Of a DNA stretch of 8,065 nucleotides, positions 1 to 5,305 are shown piece after piece (positions within the stretch are counted from its first letter, which is position 1; each line of letters starts with the position of its first letter). Source of the DNA: Deltaproteobacteria bacterium. Lineage in GTDB: Bacteria; Desulfobacterota; Desulfarculia; Desulfarculales; Desulfarculaceae. A program made the position numbers and the translations under genes. The notes below the pieces were generated by a model. It was not told the DNA's origin, ran no database searches, and saw only the letters and a program-made list of their open reading frames with translations. The stretch spans positions 1 to 8,065 of the forward strand of contig JAKAGJ010000070.1 in NCBI GenBank assembly GCA_021815655.1, written 5' to 3'.

Positions 1-1
1 T

Positions 2-169
2 CTGCCCATGAGCGGCAAGCTGCGCAACCGCTCCGCCGAGGAGGTCATGATTAAGGAACTGATGCTGCACGGCGTGCTGGGCATCGCCCGGGGCGACAAC
101 CCCCGGGTGCTGGAGCAAAAGCTGCACAGCTTCGTGCCGGCCTCCCTGCGCATCTCGGCCTTCGACTAG
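2..169 (+). CDS. motA: Flagellar motor stator protein MotA, C-terminal end (partial)
   Basis: The reading frame is open from the left edge and stops with TAG at 167-169, giving the last 55 residues of a protein whose start lies outside the window. The visible part has the MotA tail pattern: a Pro-Met-Ser-Gly-Lys-Leu segment, then Arg-Ser-x-Glu-Glu, a helix with Glu and Leu, and Gly-Asp-Asn-Pro-Arg before a Leu-rich end. In the family, MotA is a four-helix inner-membrane protein that surrounds MotB, forms the ion channel with it and pushes on FliG through its cytoplasmic loop; those parts are not in view. The next gene begins 9 bases after the stop and encodes a MotB-like protein, the usual motA-motB order. 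The family assignment is firm. Whether the motor uses H+ or Na+ cannot be judged from this fragment. Confidence 0.88.
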   Translation: MPMSGKLRNRSAEEVMIKELMLHGVLGIARGDNPRVLEQKLHSFVPASLRISAFD

Positions 170-178
170 GACAGGCCC

Positions 179-970
179 ATGCCCCGATTCCGTTCCCCCA
201 GCGGCGGCGAGACCAGCGGCGTGGTGGTGACCTACACCGCGCTGTTCTTGCTGCTCTTGACCTTTTTCATCCTGCTCAACTCCATGGGGCGGGTGGAGGA
301 GTCGCGCCTGCGGGCGGCCCTGCGCTCGCTGCAAACCAGCTTCGGCCCCCACCGGGGCCGCGCCGGCGGGCCGGGGTTGGTGGCCCCGGTCAGCCCCGTG
401 GAGCAGGACTACCTGTCCCTGCGCGGCCTGGCCGAGCAGGAGGACCTGGGCCGTGACATAGTGATGCTGCGCTCGGGCAGCCTGCGCACCGTGGTGCTCA
501 GCGGGGGGCTACTCTTTGGCGGCGGCGAGGAGCTTACTCCCAAGGCCCAGGAGTTCTTGACCAAGGTGGCCGAGGTCCTCAAGGAGGGCAGCTATCCACT
601 GAGCATCATCGGCCATGTGGATCAGGAGGCCCTGGACGCCGCCCCAGGGCAGGACGAATTCACCCTTAGCGGGCGGCGGGCGCTTACGGTGCTGCGCCTC
701 CTGGTGCAAAAAGGCCTGGACCCCGGCCGCCTGGCCGCCTTCGGCCAGGGCGTTCAGCACCCCCTGCTGCCGGCCAGCGACCCTCGCCACCGTCAGTTCA
801 ACAACCGCGTGGACCTGGTGCTGGACGCCCGCGACCAGGACGCCGACCAACTGCCCTCCGCCGCCAGCCAGCCAAAGTCCCAGTTCCGGGGCTTTGTCTT
901 TGACCTGTTGCCCCAGCAGGCGCCCCCGGAGGGACCCCGCCCCGGAGCGCCGGAGGGGCAGGGTGAGTAG
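179..970 (+). CDS. MotB-like OmpA-domain protein lacking the channel aspartate (first of two paralogues)
   Basis: A 263-residue protein with MotB architecture: a short N-terminus, one transmembrane helix (about residues 14-35), an amphipathic stretch resembling the MotB plug (about 37-52), a linker, and an OmpA-like peptidoglycan-binding domain (about 105-216). The OmpA signature is recognisable: Gly-His-Val-Asp at 145-148 and Asn-Asn-Arg-Val-Asp at 208-212, so the Asp and Arg expected to bind peptidoglycan are kept. The membrane helix is unusual. Where MotB has Thr-Phe-Ser-Asp, this protein has Thr18-Tyr19-Thr20-Ala21, so the aspartate that carries the ion is absent and no other acidic residue lies in the helix. 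After the OmpA domain there is a Pro-rich tail of about 47 residues containing a Phe-Arg-Gly-Phe-Val-Phe motif (236-241). The ATG follows AGGACAGG at 168-175. It may be a structural or regulatory stator partner; it is unlikely to conduct ions by itself. The family is sure, the role is inferred. Confidence 0.85.
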   Translation: MPRFRSPSGGETSGVVVTYTALFLLLLTFFILLNSMGRVEESRLRAALRSLQTSFGPHRGRAGGPGLVAPVSPVEQDYLSLRGLAEQEDLGRDIVMLRSGSLRTVVLSGGLLFGGGEELTPKAQEFLTKVAEVLKEGSYPLSIIGHVDQEALDAAPGQDEFTLSGRRALTVLRLLVQKGLDPGRLAAFGQGVQHPLLPASDPRHRQFNNRVDLVLDARDQDADQLPSAASQPKSQFRGFVFDLLPQQAPPEGPRPGAPEGQGE

Positions 971-971
971 G

Positions 972-1760
972 ATGGGGCGCCGGCGGCCCCCGCAGCCGGC
1001 CCAAAACCCCCTGGGGTGGATGTTCACCTTCAGCGACGTGGTCACCCTGATCTTCACCTTTTTTGTGATGCTCCTGGCCCTACGCCAGCCCGAGTTGGTC
1101 AAGTATCGGGCGGCGTTCGGTGACTTGGCCGGTCCCCCCGCGGCGGCCCCGGCCGGCGCCACGGCCCCCGCGCCCCAGCCGCGGCCGGGTCCGTCCCAAG
1201 GCGGTGCCGATGGCGGCCACGGGCAGCCCCTGGGGCCCCTGGCCGTGGAGGGCGGCCCGCCGGCGTCGGCCCCCGAGGCCACCAGCGGCACGGCCTCCCA
1301 GGCGGCGGCGGACCTGGATCTGCCCGGCGGTCCCGGAGGATTGCCCAGCGGCGCCCTGCAAGCGGGGGTAAACTTGCGCCAGGAGCCCCGGGGCACGGTC
1401 ATCACCCTGGCCAACGATCTGCTTTTCGCCCCGGGCAGCGCCTGGCTGCCGCCGGCGGCCAACGCTGAAATACACAAGGTGGCCGGCCTCATCAAGCCCG
1501 GCCGCCAGGCCATCAGCGTGGAGGGGCACACCGACGACGCGGACCTGCCGGCGGGCAAGGCCTACCAGGACAACTGGGAGCTTTCCCTGGCCCGGGCCGT
1601 GGCCGTGGCCCGCCAGCTCATCGACGCCGAGGGCCTGCCCGCCTCCCGCCTGCGCGTGGCGGCCCTGGCCGGCAGCCGGCCCCTGGTCCCCAACGATTCG
1701 CCCGAGCACCGGGCCATGAACCGCCGCACCGAGATCGTGGTTCTCAACCTGGGCGGCTGA
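972..1760 (+). CDS. motB: Flagellar motor stator protein MotB (aspartate-containing paralogue)
   Basis: A 262-residue MotB, the stator subunit that anchors MotA to peptidoglycan and carries the ion-binding aspartate. A single transmembrane helix (about residues 15-37) begins with Phe-Thr-Phe-Ser-Asp22; Asp22 aligns with E. coli MotB Asp32. A plug-like amphipathic segment follows (about 38-52), then a long Pro/Ala/Gly-rich linker (about 53-125) and an OmpA-like domain with Gly-His-Thr-Asp-Asp at 185-189 and Asn-Arg-Arg-Thr-Glu at 250-254, the classic peptidoglycan-binding residues. The ATG at 972 starts one base after the stop of the first paralogue. An in-frame GTG at 963 is a real alternative: GGAGG at 952-956 lies 6 bases before it but 15 before the ATG, and it would add three residues and overlap the previous gene by 8 bases. 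The reading frame stays open further upstream inside the first paralogue, but that part lacks MotB features. Confidence 0.92.
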   Translation: MGRRRPPQPAQNPLGWMFTFSDVVTLIFTFFVMLLALRQPELVKYRAAFGDLAGPPAAAPAGATAPAPQPRPGPSQGGADGGHGQPLGPLAVEGGPPASAPEATSGTASQAAADLDLPGGPGGLPSGALQAGVNLRQEPRGTVITLANDLLFAPGSAWLPPAANAEIHKVAGLIKPGRQAISVEGHTDDADLPAGKAYQDNWELSLARAVAVARQLIDAEGLPASRLRVAALAGSRPLVPNDSPEHRAMNRRTEIVVLNLGG

Positions 1761-1773
1761 AAGGAAGCGACAA

Positions 1774-2328
1774 ATGCCCGAGGAAGAAATCAAGGCTGGC
1801 GCCGAGGGCGGCGAGGAGGGCAAGAAGAAGTCCGGGCTCATCAAGCTGATAATCATCGGCGTGGTGGCCCTGGCGGTGCTGGGCGGCGGCGGGTTCGCGG
1901 CCTACAAGTTCTTCTTCGCCAAGCCCGCGGCCTCACCGGCCGGCGAGGGCAAGGCCGAGGCCGCCAAGGAGGAAAAGAAGGAGGAGAAGAAGGAGGCCAA
2001 AGGCGGCAAGGAAGGCGAGAAGGTGGCCCCGCCCTATGCCCTGGAGCCCTTCATCGTCAACCTGGCCGACCCCGGCGGCAAGCGCTACCTCAAGCTCACC
2101 GTGAGCCTGGACGTCAAGGACGAAAAGCTCAAGAAGGAGCTGGACGCGCGCATGCCCCAGATCCGCGACTCCGTCCTGCTGCTCTTGAGCAGCAAGACCT
2201 TCGCCGACATCAGCCCGGTCTCGGGCAAGATCAAGCTGCGCAACGAGGTGCTCAAGATCATCAACAACACCCTGGGTGGCGCCGGCCAGGTGCACGCCCT
2301 TTACTTCGGGGAGTTCGTCATCCAGTAA
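1774..2328 (+). CDS. fliL: Flagellar basal body-associated protein FliL
   Basis: A 184-residue single-pass inner-membrane protein. A charged cytoplasmic N-terminus (residues 1-20, rich in Glu and Lys) leads into a transmembrane helix (about 22-48) containing four consecutive glycines (37-40). A Lys/Glu/Ala-rich low-complexity linker follows (about 50-86), then the conserved periplasmic FliL domain, which opens with a Tyr-x-Leu-Glu-Pro-Phe-Ile-Val-Asn-Leu segment and continues with Arg-Tyr-Leu-Lys-Leu. In the family, the periplasmic domain resembles SPFH/stomatin proteins and forms rings around stator units, which supports torque under load. Position between motB and fliM fits this role. The ATG is preceded by AAGGAAG at 1761-1767, directly after the motB stop; the gap is 13 bases, so co-transcription with the stator genes is likely. 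Length and layout are normal. Confidence 0.95.
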   Translation: MPEEEIKAGAEGGEEGKKKSGLIKLIIIGVVALAVLGGGGFAAYKFFFAKPAASPAGEGKAEAAKEEKKEEKKEAKGGKEGEKVAPPYALEPFIVNLADPGGKRYLKLTVSLDVKDEKLKKELDARMPQIRDSVLLLLSSKTFADISPVSGKIKLRNEVLKIINNTLGGAGQVHALYFGEFVIQ

Positions 2329-2343
2329 GCCCGGCCGTCGGGC
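2329..2343 (+). other. Short GC hairpin between fliL and fliM
   Basis: GCCCG at 2329-2333 can pair with CGGGC at 2339-2343 around a 5-base loop, directly after the fliL stop and just before the fliM Shine-Dalgarno sequence. There is no T-tract, so it is not a Rho-independent terminator. It may affect fliM translation or mRNA ends, but such short GC stems are common by chance at this GC content. Confidence 0.3.
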
Positions 2344-2355
2344 GAGGATAGGCCC

Positions 2356-3324
2356 ATGAGCAAGATTCTGAGCCAGGACGAGGTGGATGCCCTCTTAAAG
2401 GGCATGAGCGGCGGCGAAATCGAGGTGGAGACCGACACCGGCCCCGGCGCCGACGGGGTGGTGGTCTACGATCTCACCAACCAGGACCGCATCATACGCG
2501 GGCGCATGCCCACCCTGGAGATCATCAACGACCGCTTCGCGCGCCTGTTCCGCACCACCTTGAGCAGCGCCCTGCGCAAGATCGTGGACATGACCACCAC
2601 CAGCGTGGACATGGTCAAGTTCGGCGAGTTCATGCGCAGCCTGCCGGTGCCCACCAGCCTGCACATCTTCAAGATGGACCCCCTGCGCGGGCACGCCATC
2701 TTCGTGCTGGAGTCCAAGCTGGTCTTCAACTTGGTGGAGACCTTCTTCGGCGGGGCCGGCGGCGGCGAGGTGAAGATCGAGGGGCGCGACTTCACGGCCA
2801 TCGAGCAGCAGCTCACCCGCAAGGTGGTGATGATGTCGCTCAAGGACATGGAGCAGGCCTGGAAGCCGGTGCACGAGCTTTCCATGGTCTACCAGCGCAC
2901 GGAGATCAACCCCCAGTTCGCCTCCATCGTGCCGCCATCCGACGTGGTCATCGTGGTCAAGTTCGAGCTGGAGATGGAGCACACCGCCGGCACCATCACC
3001 GTGTGCATCCCCTACTCCACGGTGGAACCCATCCGCTCCAAGCTCTACGCCGGCTTCCAGAGCGACCAGCTGGAGGTGGACCACGAGTGGATGCGCCGCT
3101 TCCGCGAACAGCTCAAGGAGTCCCAGGTGGACGTCACCGTGGAGCTGGGGCGGGCCATGGTCAGGAGCGGCGACCTGCTCAAGCTCAAGGTGGGCGACGT
3201 GCTGTCCCTGGACAAGGACGTCAACGAGCCCCTGCTGGCCATGGTGGAGGGCGTGCCCAAGTTTCGGGGACGGGCGGGCATGCACCGTGGCAACAAGGCC
3301 TTCAAGGTGGAGAGATTCCTGTAG
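2356..3324 (+). CDS. fliM: Flagellar motor switch protein FliM
   Basis: A 322-residue C-ring protein that binds CheY-P and switches rotation direction. The N-terminus carries the CheY-binding motif Leu-Ser-Gln-Asp-Glu-Val-Asp-Ala-Leu-Leu (residues 5-14). An acidic, Gly-rich linker follows, then the middle domain (about 45-230), which contains the Gly-Gly-Ala-Gly loop at 132-135, matching the conserved GGXG motif that contacts FliG. The C-terminal SpoA domain (about 245-322) includes Val-Thr-Val-Glu-Leu-Gly-Arg, a sequence shared almost exactly with the FliN encoded next door, as expected from their common SpoA fold. The ATG is 3 bases after AGGATAGG (2345-2352). The gaps are 27 bases to fliL and 57 bases to fliN. 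Presence of the CheY-binding peptide implies a chemotaxis-controlled motor. Length is normal (E. coli about 334) and nothing looks broken. Confidence 0.97.
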   Translation: MSKILSQDEVDALLKGMSGGEIEVETDTGPGADGVVVYDLTNQDRIIRGRMPTLEIINDRFARLFRTTLSSALRKIVDMTTTSVDMVKFGEFMRSLPVPTSLHIFKMDPLRGHAIFVLESKLVFNLVETFFGGAGGGEVKIEGRDFTAIEQQLTRKVVMMSLKDMEQAWKPVHELSMVYQRTEINPQFASIVPPSDVVIVVKFELEMEHTAGTITVCIPYSTVEPIRSKLYAGFQSDQLEVDHEWMRRFREQLKESQVDVTVELGRAMVRSGDLLKLKVGDVLSLDKDVNEPLLAMVEGVPKFRGRAGMHRGNKAFKVERFL

Positions 3325-3327
3325 CCC

Positions 3328-3356
3328 GGGCCGGCCGGGCGGCCGCGCGCCGGCCC
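3328..3356 (+). other. Strong GC hairpin between fliM and fliN
   Basis: GGGCCGGC at 3328-3335 is perfectly complementary to GCCGGCCC at 3349-3356, an all-GC 8-base-pair stem with a 13-base loop, starting three bases after the fliM stop. No T-run follows, so it does not fit an intrinsic terminator. It could stabilise an mRNA 3' end or partly separate fliM and fliN expression; FliN is needed in several-fold excess over FliM in the C-ring. Function is inferred only from the structure. Confidence 0.45.
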
Positions 3357-3381
3357 CGGCCCAACCCAAGGAGCGAGTCAT

Positions 3382-3729
3382 ATGGCCGAAGAATGGGATA
3401 ACGTACCCGACGCCTCCGGCGGCGGCCTGGAGGAGTTCAGCGAGCCCGGCGATGGCGGGGGCAAGGGCGCCCAGTCCATCGACTTCATCCTGGACATCCC
3501 CCTGGAGGTCACCGTGGAGCTGGGGCGCACCTCCATGCTCATCAATGACCTGTTGCAGCTGGGCCAAGGCTCGGTCATCGAGCTTAACAAGCTGGCCGGC
3601 GAGCCCCTGGAGATACTGGTCAACCGCAAGCTCATCGCCCGGGGCGAGGTGGTGGTGGTCAACGAGAAGTTCGGCGTGCGCCTGACCGATATCGTCAGCC
3701 CCATCGAGCGCGTCAAGTCCCTCGGCTAA
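3382..3729 (+). CDS. fliN: Flagellar motor switch protein FliN
   Basis: A 115-residue protein of the C-ring base, which also serves as a docking site for the FliH-FliI export ATPase complex in well-studied flagella. An acidic, Gly-rich N-terminal extension (about residues 1-31) precedes a complete SpoA domain (about 32-115), recognisable from Ile-Pro-Leu-Glu-Val-Thr-Val-Glu-Leu-Gly-Arg, the Leu-Gly-Gln-Gly-Ser-Val-Ile-Glu-Leu segment, Gly-Glu-Pro-Leu-Glu-Ile-Leu-Val-Asn and the terminal Arg-Leu-Thr-Asp-Ile-Val. Only one SpoA domain is present and there is no CheC-like domain, so this is a plain FliN and not a FliY. AAGGAG at 3368-3373 lies 8 bases before the ATG. It is the last gene before a 270-base gap and may be near the end of the stator/switch transcript. 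Confidence 0.96.
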   Translation: MAEEWDNVPDASGGGLEEFSEPGDGGGKGAQSIDFILDIPLEVTVELGRTSMLINDLLQLGQGSVIELNKLAGEPLEILVNRKLIARGEVVVVNEKFGVRLTDIVSPIERVKSLG

Positions 3730-3744
3730 CCCGGGGCCCGGGTG

Positions 3745-3809
3745 GGCGGCGTGCCCGCCGCGGGGCATTAACGGGTCGGCGGCGTGCCCGCCGCGGGCAT
3801 AAACGGGTC
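3745..3809 (+). repeat. Tandem 33/32-base imperfect repeat with internal hairpins
   Basis: Two directly adjacent copies, 3745-3777 (33 bases) and 3778-3809 (32 bases), differ by one G deletion and one T-to-A change (CATTAACGGGTC versus CATAAACGGGTC). Each copy can form GGCGG/CCGCC with a 5-base loop. Copy 2 can alternatively form GCCCG/CGGGC (3786-3790 with 3794-3798) around 3 bases. No T-run follows, so this is not a standard intrinsic terminator. It may be a local duplication, a repetitive extragenic element or an mRNA stabiliser. Confidence 0.75.
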
Positions 3810-3872
3810 GGTTGGCGCCGTGGGATCGCCTGACGCTTTTGGCCCCCGTCGTGGGTTGTGGCGCGGCAAAAT

Positions 3873-3888
3873 CGATGATGGGTCATCG
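3873..3888 (+). promoter_or_regulatory. Inverted repeat upstream of fliO, possible operator
   Basis: CGATGA at 3873-3878 is the exact inverse complement of TCATCG at 3883-3888 with 4 bases between, in one of the few AT-richer patches of the gap (preceded by CAAAAT). The 6-4-6 symmetry suits a dimeric regulator site. No regulator is identified and no promoter elements are placed around it with confidence, so the role is a guess; the symmetry is seen directly. Confidence 0.3.
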
Positions 3889-3999
3889 CCAGGCCCCAGG
3901 GTGCCCCAGGCAGTCGCGGGACAAATGGTGCGGCGGCTGGGGCCGGTTTCCTGCCTCGGTCGCCAGGTGCGCAAACGGCATTACACAAGGGGAAAACCA

Positions 4000-4452
4000 A
4001 TGCACACCCTGCTGAAGGGCCTGGCGGCCGGCCTGGGGGCGGTGGGCTGGGCCGGCTTGGCCCTGGCCCAGGAGACGGCGGCGGCGCCAGCCTTGGCCGA
4101 GGGCGGGTTCACCGCGGCCATCGTCAAGATGCTGGCGGCCCTGGCCCTGGTTTTGGCGGTGCTGGTGGGGCTTTACTGGCTCATCCGGCGCTTTCTGCCC
4201 GGCCAGGCCCCCGGCCTGGCCGGCGGGGGGGGCCTGCGCCTCATCGGGCGGCTGCCCCTGGGACCCAAGCGCGGCCTGGCCCTGGTGGAGGTGGCCGGGC
4301 GGGTGCTGGTCTTGGGGCTCGGAGAGCAAAACATCAGCCTTTTGGCCAGCATAGACGACCCGGACCAGGTGGCCCAGCTCAAGGCGGGGCGTCCGGGCTT
4401 TGGCCAGGCCCTCAAGAAGGCCGTGGGCCAGGCCCCGGAGGAAAAGCCATGA
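4000..4452 (+). CDS. fliO: Flagellar biosynthesis protein FliO
   Basis: A 150-residue bitopic membrane protein. FliO is known to help FliP assemble into its ring and is not part of the finished export gate. The N-terminus looks like a signal peptide (hydrophobic residues 7-22, Ala-Leu-Ala before Gln24). A transmembrane helix follows (about 44-62), ended by Arg-Arg, and then a cytoplasmic FliO domain with Leu-Ile-Gly-Arg-Leu-Pro-Leu-Gly-Pro-Lys-Arg, the Leu-Ala-Leu-Val-Glu-Val-Ala-Gly-Arg strand and Leu-Gly-Leu-Gly. The ATG at 4000 is chosen because AAGGGGAA (3987-3994) lies 5 bases upstream and the protein then begins with the signal-like helix. An earlier in-frame GTG at 3784 would add a 72-residue segment without family resemblance. 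The gene ends in an ATGA overlap with fliP, so the two are probably translationally coupled. FliO is poorly conserved, but position and domain make the call safe. Confidence 0.9.
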   Translation: MHTLLKGLAAGLGAVGWAGLALAQETAAAPALAEGGFTAAIVKMLAALALVLAVLVGLYWLIRRFLPGQAPGLAGGGGLRLIGRLPLGPKRGLALVEVAGRVLVLGLGEQNISLLASIDDPDQVAQLKAGRPGFGQALKKAVGQAPEEKP

Positions 4453-5225
4453 AAAGGCCCTGGCTTGGCCTGGCCTTGGGGCTGGCGGTACTGGCCGGCG
4501 GGCTCCTGGTGTGGGGCGGCGGCCTGGCCGCCGCCGCCGACGCGCCCCTTAAGCTGCCCTCCATCACCCTGGGCCTGGAGCAGGCCAAGAGCCCGGAGCA
4601 GGTCTCCACGGCCTTGCAGGTGGTGCTGCTCTTGACCGTGCTGACCCTGGCCCCGGCCATCCTCATCATGATGACCAGCTTCACGCGCCTGGCCGTGGTC
4701 TTTTCCCTGCTGCGCAACGCCCTGGGAACTCAGCAGATTCCCCCCACGCAGATCATCGTGGGCCTGGCGCTCTTTCTCACTTTCTTCATCATGTCCCCGG
4801 TCTTCAACCAGATCAACGACAAGGCGCTTACCCCCTTCGTGGATGGCAAGATCAGCCAGCAGCAGTTCCTGGAGGAGGCCGGCAAGCCGCTGAAGGAGTT
4901 CATGCTGCGCCAGACCCGCAAGAAGGACCTGGGCCTGTTCATGCACATCGCCGGCGAGGACCGCCCGGCCAACGCCCAGGCCGTGCCCATCACCAGCCTC
5001 ATACCGGCCTTTGTCATCAGCGAGTTGAAGACCGCCTTCGAGATCGGATTCCTGCTCTACGTGCCTTTTTTGGTCATCGACATGGTTGTGGCCTCAGTCT
5101 TGCTTTCCATGGGCATGATGATGCTGCCGCCGGTTATGGTCTCGCTGCCTTTCAAGCTGATGCTCTTCGTGCTGGTCGACGGCTGGTATCTGTTGGTGGG
5201 TTCGCTGGTTAAGAGCTTTTACTAA
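4449..5225 (+). CDS. fliP: Flagellar export gate protein FliP
   Basis: A 258-residue core protein of the flagellar type III export gate; five FliP subunits with FliQ and FliR form the export pore in the basal body. A cleavable signal peptide is likely, as in E. coli FliP (residues 1-30, hydrophobic core then Ala-Ala-Ala-Ala-Asp-Ala). Two transmembrane helices follow (about 56-78 and 100-118), with the highly conserved Met-Met-Thr-Ser-Phe-Thr-Arg segment just after the first. Next comes a periplasmic loop including Phe-Met-Leu-Arg-Gln-Thr-Arg, then Pro-Ala-Phe-Val-Ile-Ser-Glu-Leu-Lys and a last hydrophobic pair with Gly-Met-Met-Met-Leu-Pro-Pro and Lys-Leu-Met-Leu-Phe. These are FliP family hallmarks. 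GGAGG at 4437-4441 is 7 bases before the ATG, which overlaps the fliO stop. Length is slightly above the E. coli protein because of the N-terminus. Confidence 0.97.
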   Translation: MKRPWLGLALGLAVLAGGLLVWGGGLAAAADAPLKLPSITLGLEQAKSPEQVSTALQVVLLLTVLTLAPAILIMMTSFTRLAVVFSLLRNALGTQQIPPTQIIVGLALFLTFFIMSPVFNQINDKALTPFVDGKISQQQFLEEAGKPLKEFMLRQTRKKDLGLFMHIAGEDRPANAQAVPITSLIPAFVISELKTAFEIGFLLYVPFLVIDMVVASVLLSMGMMMLPPVMVSLPFKLMLFVLVDGWYLLVGSLVKSFY

Positions 5226-5236
5226 AGGACGGCGAC

Positions 5237-5305
5237 ATGGGTGGCCAGGCTGAAACAAGCTCACGGGGGGGGCCGCCGCGGCCCGCCGGGGAGACGAGTA
5301 ATTGA
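5237..5305 (+). promoter_or_regulatory. Possible 22-codon leader ORF overlapping the fliQ start
   Basis: Between fliP and fliQ an ATG at 5237 opens a 22-codon frame rich in Gly, Pro, Arg and Ser that ends at TGA 5303-5305. The stop shares two bases with the TTG start of fliQ (TTGA), the arrangement seen in translational coupling. AAAGGA at 5224-5229 lies 7 bases before the ATG, an excellent ribosome binding site that also overlaps the fliP stop. The peptide resembles nothing known to me. It could be a coupling leader that delivers ribosomes to the weak fliQ start, or a chance ORF in the 76-base gap. Confidence 0.38.

Larger units (their letters stand above)
3730..3999 (+). other. Structured intergenic region between fliN and fliO
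   Basis: This 270-base gap is the only non-coding stretch of notable length in the window. From left to right it holds a small CCCGG/CCGGG hairpin (3730-3742), a tandem GC-rich repeat (3745-3809), an AT-richer patch with an inverted repeat (3873-3888), two direct copies of GCCCCAGG (3893-3900, 3903-3910) and the fliO ribosome binding site. The fliO frame stays open to 3784, but the upstream part lacks FliO features and a strong Shine-Dalgarno sequence sits next to the ATG at 4000. Antisense ORFs across the gap resemble no known family and are probably chance. A terminator for the upstream genes or a promoter for fliO onward would fit the position, but no T-tract terminator or convincing promoter was found. 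Confidence 0.6.

Noticed and set aside
615..971. Upstream extension of the motB-2 frame inside motB-1
   Set aside because: The frame is open but its translation is Pro/Trp/Cys/Arg-rich out-of-frame sequence of motB-1. MotB features begin only after the ATG at 972 (or GTG at 963).
2395..3768. Antisense open frame of about 457 codons opposite fliM and fliN
   Set aside because: Same GC-driven mirror effect; it covers two certain genes plus their spacer and has the biased His/Leu/Gly composition expected of a shadow frame.
3730..3809. Rho-independent terminator after fliN
   Set aside because: Stable GC hairpins exist, but no run of T follows any of them, so the standard definition is not met.
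3800..3826. Possible sigma-28-like promoter starting at TAAA in the second repeat unit
   Set aside because: The TAAA is present but the region where the GCCGATAA-type element should lie matches at only a few positions.
3938..3954. Possible sigma-54 promoter before fliO with GG at 3941-3942 and GC at 3953-3954
   Set aside because: The GG-to-GC spacing is right, but several other consensus positions do not fit, and GG-N10-GC occurs often by chance at this GC content.
3784..3999. Earlier GTG start for fliO
   Set aside because: It would begin within the repeat and add 72 residues without FliO features, while a good ribosome binding site and a signal-like N-terminus support the ATG at 4000.
3713..4000. 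Antisense ORFs of 68 and 95 codons in the fliN-fliO gap
   Set aside because: They are Arg/Pro-rich, resemble no known protein and run over the repeat; most likely chance frames in GC-rich DNA.
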